This document shows positions 5,752-8,171 of a stretch of 8,171 nucleotides of DNA, one piece after another; position 1 is the first letter of the stretch, and the number at the start of each line of letters is the position of its first letter. The stretch covers positions 1 to 8,171 of the forward strand of contig CAYONM010000174.1 of NCBI GenBank assembly GCA_964405325.1. The letters are read 5' to 3'. This stretch comes from CAYONM01 sp964405325 (GTDB lineage: Bacteria > Planctomycetota > UBA11346). The notes below the pieces were generated by a model that was not told where the DNA came from, ran no database searches, and saw nothing but the letters and a program-made list of their open reading frames with translations. The translations under genes and the position numbers were made by a program.

Positions 5752-5900
5752 TGCCGAGTCCTCAATTCCTGCCCGTGCCGTCAACGGCAACGCCCACCAC
5801 CTCCGGTCTCCAGAGCTTCGCCTCGTTACTCTACGCTGAAGAATGCAGCGGCTTAAAGCTCTGGGCCGATCACCGCAATCCCTACGACATCAAGAAATGA
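5748..5900 (+). CDS. Small ORF, 50 aa, between the cassette and the methyltransferase
   Basis: An ATG at 5748 overlaps the TGA of the previous gene (ATGA), with a second ATG directly after it at 5751. The frame runs to TGA at 5898-5900, 10 bases before the methyltransferase ATG. The product starts with a Pro/Thr/Ser-rich segment and ends L-Q-S-F-A-S-L-L-Y-A-E-E-C, then L-K-L-W-A-D-H-R-N-P-Y-D-I-K-K. The last half looks like real folded-protein sequence with aromatic and charged residues rather than random translation. I do not recognise it. It could be a short genuine gene or the N-terminal stub of a longer gene whose remainder has been lost. No good ribosome binding site is present, so expression would rely on coupling. 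Confidence 0.42.
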   Translation: MMPSPQFLPVPSTATPTTSGLQSFASLLYAEECSGLKLWADHRNPYDIKK

Positions 5901-5910
5901 CACGCTGATT

Positions 5911-8098
5911 ATGACTGCTGAAAACGACCTGCGCCTGATTGAAAAAGGCTTCCCCTGTCACCAGGTGGGGGCGGAAACGCAGCGGGAACGCGGGGCCAGC
6001 TCGGCGCTGCCGCCGCTGTACTTCCTGCATGTCTGGTGGGCTCGTCGGCCGCTGACGCCGAGTCGGGCGGCGATTTTGGCGTCGTTGCTGCCGGCGGATG
6101 CGGATCCTGATTGGTTTCTGCGTCAGCTTGGCCTTGAACGGCCGGTGGCTTTGATCGGCAATGTGCCATGGCGTTTGGCTGGCAAGATTCTCGACAAGCG
6201 GATCCACCACGACGACGGCACGGCCACCATCACCGTCGATGCCAAGGTGCAGGGCTGGTTCAACGACGAAATCGGCCGCCGTCAAGCCTGCCGTAGCACC
6301 ATCGCGGCCCTGCGTGCGCACAGCCAGGAATTAGCCTGTCATCCGCTACTTGATCGTTGGGAAGAGGAGAGCGCCGCTTTCGCGATCGATAAACTTGCCA
6401 TAGGCGAAACACTGCAAGTCGACATGATGACAGCCGATCCGGCGCATGTGAATGAACGTATTGAGTTCGCCAAGACTGATATCGTCACAGAGTGCCTTGG
6501 TAGTGGGATTCGCTGGGATCCCGAGGACCTCTATTGTTACAGCCGCGGATATACCAAGAACCCTGAACCAAACGCTCAACCGTTGGTCGTATTGGATCCG
6601 ACTTCTGGCGGGGGCTCCATTCCCTTCGAAGCCCTGTGCTTAGGCCATAAGGTCATTGCCAACGAACTGAACCCGGTCGCCACCACCATCCTCTACGCCA
6701 CCTTGGACTACCCGGCCCGCTACGGCATCGACCTGGCCAAAGACATTGAGGAGTGGGGCCAGAAGTTGGTCGCCCATGTCGACGAGCAGATGCGCCCTTT
6801 CACGCCCTTCTCCCCCCTGGACGACAGCGAGCGGGCCAACCTCAAGCGTCATATCGCCACCTGTCCCGAGATCCTGCCACAGTTTGATGTGCCCGAATAC
6901 GACCAGCAGGGCCTGCTCTACGTCCGCACCGTCACCTGCTCCCACTGCGGCGGCGAGGCGCCGTTGTTCAACACATTCTGACTCTCCAAGGAAGCCAAAG
7001 ACCCCTGGGCCGTGGAGGTGGTCTGCGATGGCAAGCCCCAGGGCGGCTCTGTATCATTCCGGCCCTACCGCATCACCAGCAAGCTGACCAAGGAAGAGAC
7101 TGCCCGTATCGACGCTGGCACCGTCGCTCGTGGCGTTGGCTCCTGTGTGCACTGCAAGCAGGGCATCGATGGCGCCGAGATCAAGGCCCAGGCCCGCGGT
7201 GAATCCCCGCGCGGGAAATGGCGCGATGTGCTCTACACCGTCGCCGCCGTCCGCTTCGAGCCCAAGCTCGACAAGCACGGCAAGCCCGAGACCTACGGCT
7301 CCGGCGCGCGCAAAGGCGAGATCAAGACCCGCAAGGTCCGCTTCTTCCGTGCCCCCAACGACCGCGACCAGCAAGCACTGCATGATGCCGAGGCCGAACT
7401 TCAGCGCCGCTGGGATGCATGGGATCGGGAGGGGTTGATTCCCTCAGAAAAGATACCCAAGGGTTCAAAGACCAGTGAGCCGACGAGGTACGGCATGGAA
7501 CGCTGGTGCGATATGTTCACGCCGCGTCAGCTCTTGGGTCATCTGCATGCCATCGACTGCCTCAACCACATGAAATCAGATATCCGGGCGCAGTTCGGCG
7601 AAGAGAAAACCCGTGCCCTTATTACCTATATTCAGTTCGCCATTGATAAGTGCGTGGATTATAACAGTCGGCAGACGCGGTGGCATTACGGCCGTGGTGT
7701 CATGGTCGGTACATTCGGCCGCCATGATTTTTCACTCAAGTGGACCTTCGGTGAAATGGTTTTCGCAGGGCCTGGCACCGGCTTGTCTTGGGGTCTTAGC
7801 CAAGTTATTGATGCATATCATGGCATCGCAGAGCTCTCGGTCGGCAAGGATACGGGCGATCCAGATGTAGATATAGTGAATGGAACTGCCGGTTCCATGA
7901 GATCGGTGTCTGACAAAACTGTCGACCTTATCTGCATGGATCCGCCTTATTATGACAATGTCCAGTATTCCGAGCTCAGCGATTTTTATTATTGCTGGCA
8001 AAAGCGTACACTCGCTCGCCGACCTCTACGGTCATTATTCTTCCAGATATACAGACAAAGCCAATGAGGCGGTTGCTAATCAAGTCCGTGACGGCAGC
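5911..8098 (+). pseudogene. DUF1156 / COG1743 adenine-specific DNA methyltransferase with Zn-ribbon, interrupted
   Basis: Proteins of this family are SAM-dependent DNA adenine methyltransferases of roughly 900-1000 aa. The N-terminal DUF1156 region reads L-I-E-K-G-F-P then H-V-W-W-A-R-R-P-L-T-P-S-R-A. The SAM-binding motif V-V-L-D-P-T-S-G-G-G-S-I-P-F-E-A has its Asp at residue 229 (6595). Zn-ribbon cysteines are C-S-H-C (343/346, 6937-6948) and C-V-H-C (412/415, 7144-7155). The catalytic D-P-P-Y is at 7939-7950 (about residue 677). Three defects are visible. TGA at 6979-6981 lies in N-T-F-*-L-S-K, where Trp is usual. A CTCGCTCG tandem duplication (8011-8018) shifts the frame by 4; removing one unit restores L-A-D-L-Y-G-H-Y-S and then E-A-V-A-N. 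Family sequence stops near 8098. The start ATG at 5911 lacks a clear ribosome site. As sequenced it cannot give active enzyme. GC content varies sharply along the gene. Confidence 0.9.
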
Positions 8099-8171
8099 TC
8101 CTCGTGTGTAGTGGTAGGAGGTACGGCGATCCTCGTGGCCCATCGCGTCCATCACCAAGCGCTCAGGGTAT
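8086..8171 (-). pseudogene. Tyrosine recombinase (integrase) C-terminal fragment
   Basis: Reading the minus strand inward from the window edge gives Y-P-E-R-L-V-M-D-A-M-G-H-E-D-R-R-T-S-Y-H-Y-T-R-G. The G-H (8135-8140), an 8-residue spacer and then Y-T (8105-8110) match the conserved end of tyrosine recombinases, as in XerD-type G-H-S-D-L-S-T-T-Q-I-Y-T. This supplies the second catalytic His and the nucleophile Tyr. The rest of the gene would lie to the right of the window. Past about 8098 the frame enters the antisense of the methyltransferase and does not stop until 7978, so the natural C-terminus has been lost or replaced. The fragment is short (about 28 codons), so the call rests on motif spacing alone. 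Confidence 0.6.

Noticed and set aside
1..8171. Alternative genetic code or systematic stop-codon recoding
   Set aside because: All three stop codons occur as interruptions, and the same codons end intact genes with sensible overlaps (TGA at 4152, 4817 and 5749, TAA at 3290). Mutation or sequence error is simpler.
1..8171. CRISPR array, tRNA, rRNA or complete insertion sequence
   Set aside because: No regularly spaced repeats, cloverleaf-like segments or transposase with terminal inverted repeats were found by reading.

Overview
This is a fragment of a draft bacterial assembly. It contains two 100-N scaffold gaps (2387-2486 and 5357-5456). The base composition is high in GC and the spacing is tight, with ATGA overlaps and Shine-Dalgarno sites. 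The closest family resemblances I recognise point to a GC-rich proteobacterium, perhaps a gammaproteobacterium, but the sequence does not prove the host. The content is accessory: mobile-element genes on the left and a decaying anti-phage-type island on the right. No ribosomal, tRNA or core metabolic genes are seen.

Left block (1-1677). It opens with the broken 3' end of a PD-(D/E)XK exonuclease (exonuclease VIII / RecB-like). A small unknown ORF carrying a terminator-like hairpin follows, then a well-preserved DUF932 phage/plasmid-type gene that ends at a good intrinsic terminator. A 166-base intergenic stretch (1678-1843) separates this block from the next.

Middle block (1844-3292). A 68-aa excisionase-type HTH protein precedes a DUF499 ATPase whose ATG is followed immediately by TAA. 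Only the N-terminal quarter of the ATPase survives, including Walker A and Walker B. It then runs in frame into an unrelated cysteine-rich, probably multi-zinc protein. The first N gap lies inside this gene and looks artificial, because the same 26 bases stand on both sides of it.

Right block (3324-8171). Tightly coupled genes encode a TIGR04255-family protein, a possible HTH protein, an uncharacterised protein with a W-L-I-V-L-S-Q-D-C-D-L motif (interrupted by the second gap), a 50-aa ORF, and a DUF1156 / COG1743 adenine-specific DNA methyltransferase with a Zn-ribbon. The methyltransferase carries an in-frame TGA, then a 4-bp tandem duplication that shifts the frame. It is finally cut by the C-terminal end of a tyrosine recombinase on the opposite strand at the window edge.

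DUF499 ATPases and DUF1156 methyltransferases are known to co-occur, with a helicase, in helicase-methylase-ATPase type defence loci. I read the island as a decayed locus of that type. The three-gene cassette (TIGR04255, HTH, SQDCDL protein) sits between its two marker genes and is the best candidate for an undescribed functional unit. At least four genes are disrupted, mostly by changes explicable as C-to-T or G-to-A transitions. Real pseudogenisation and poor draft sequence are both possible, and raw reads would separate them.
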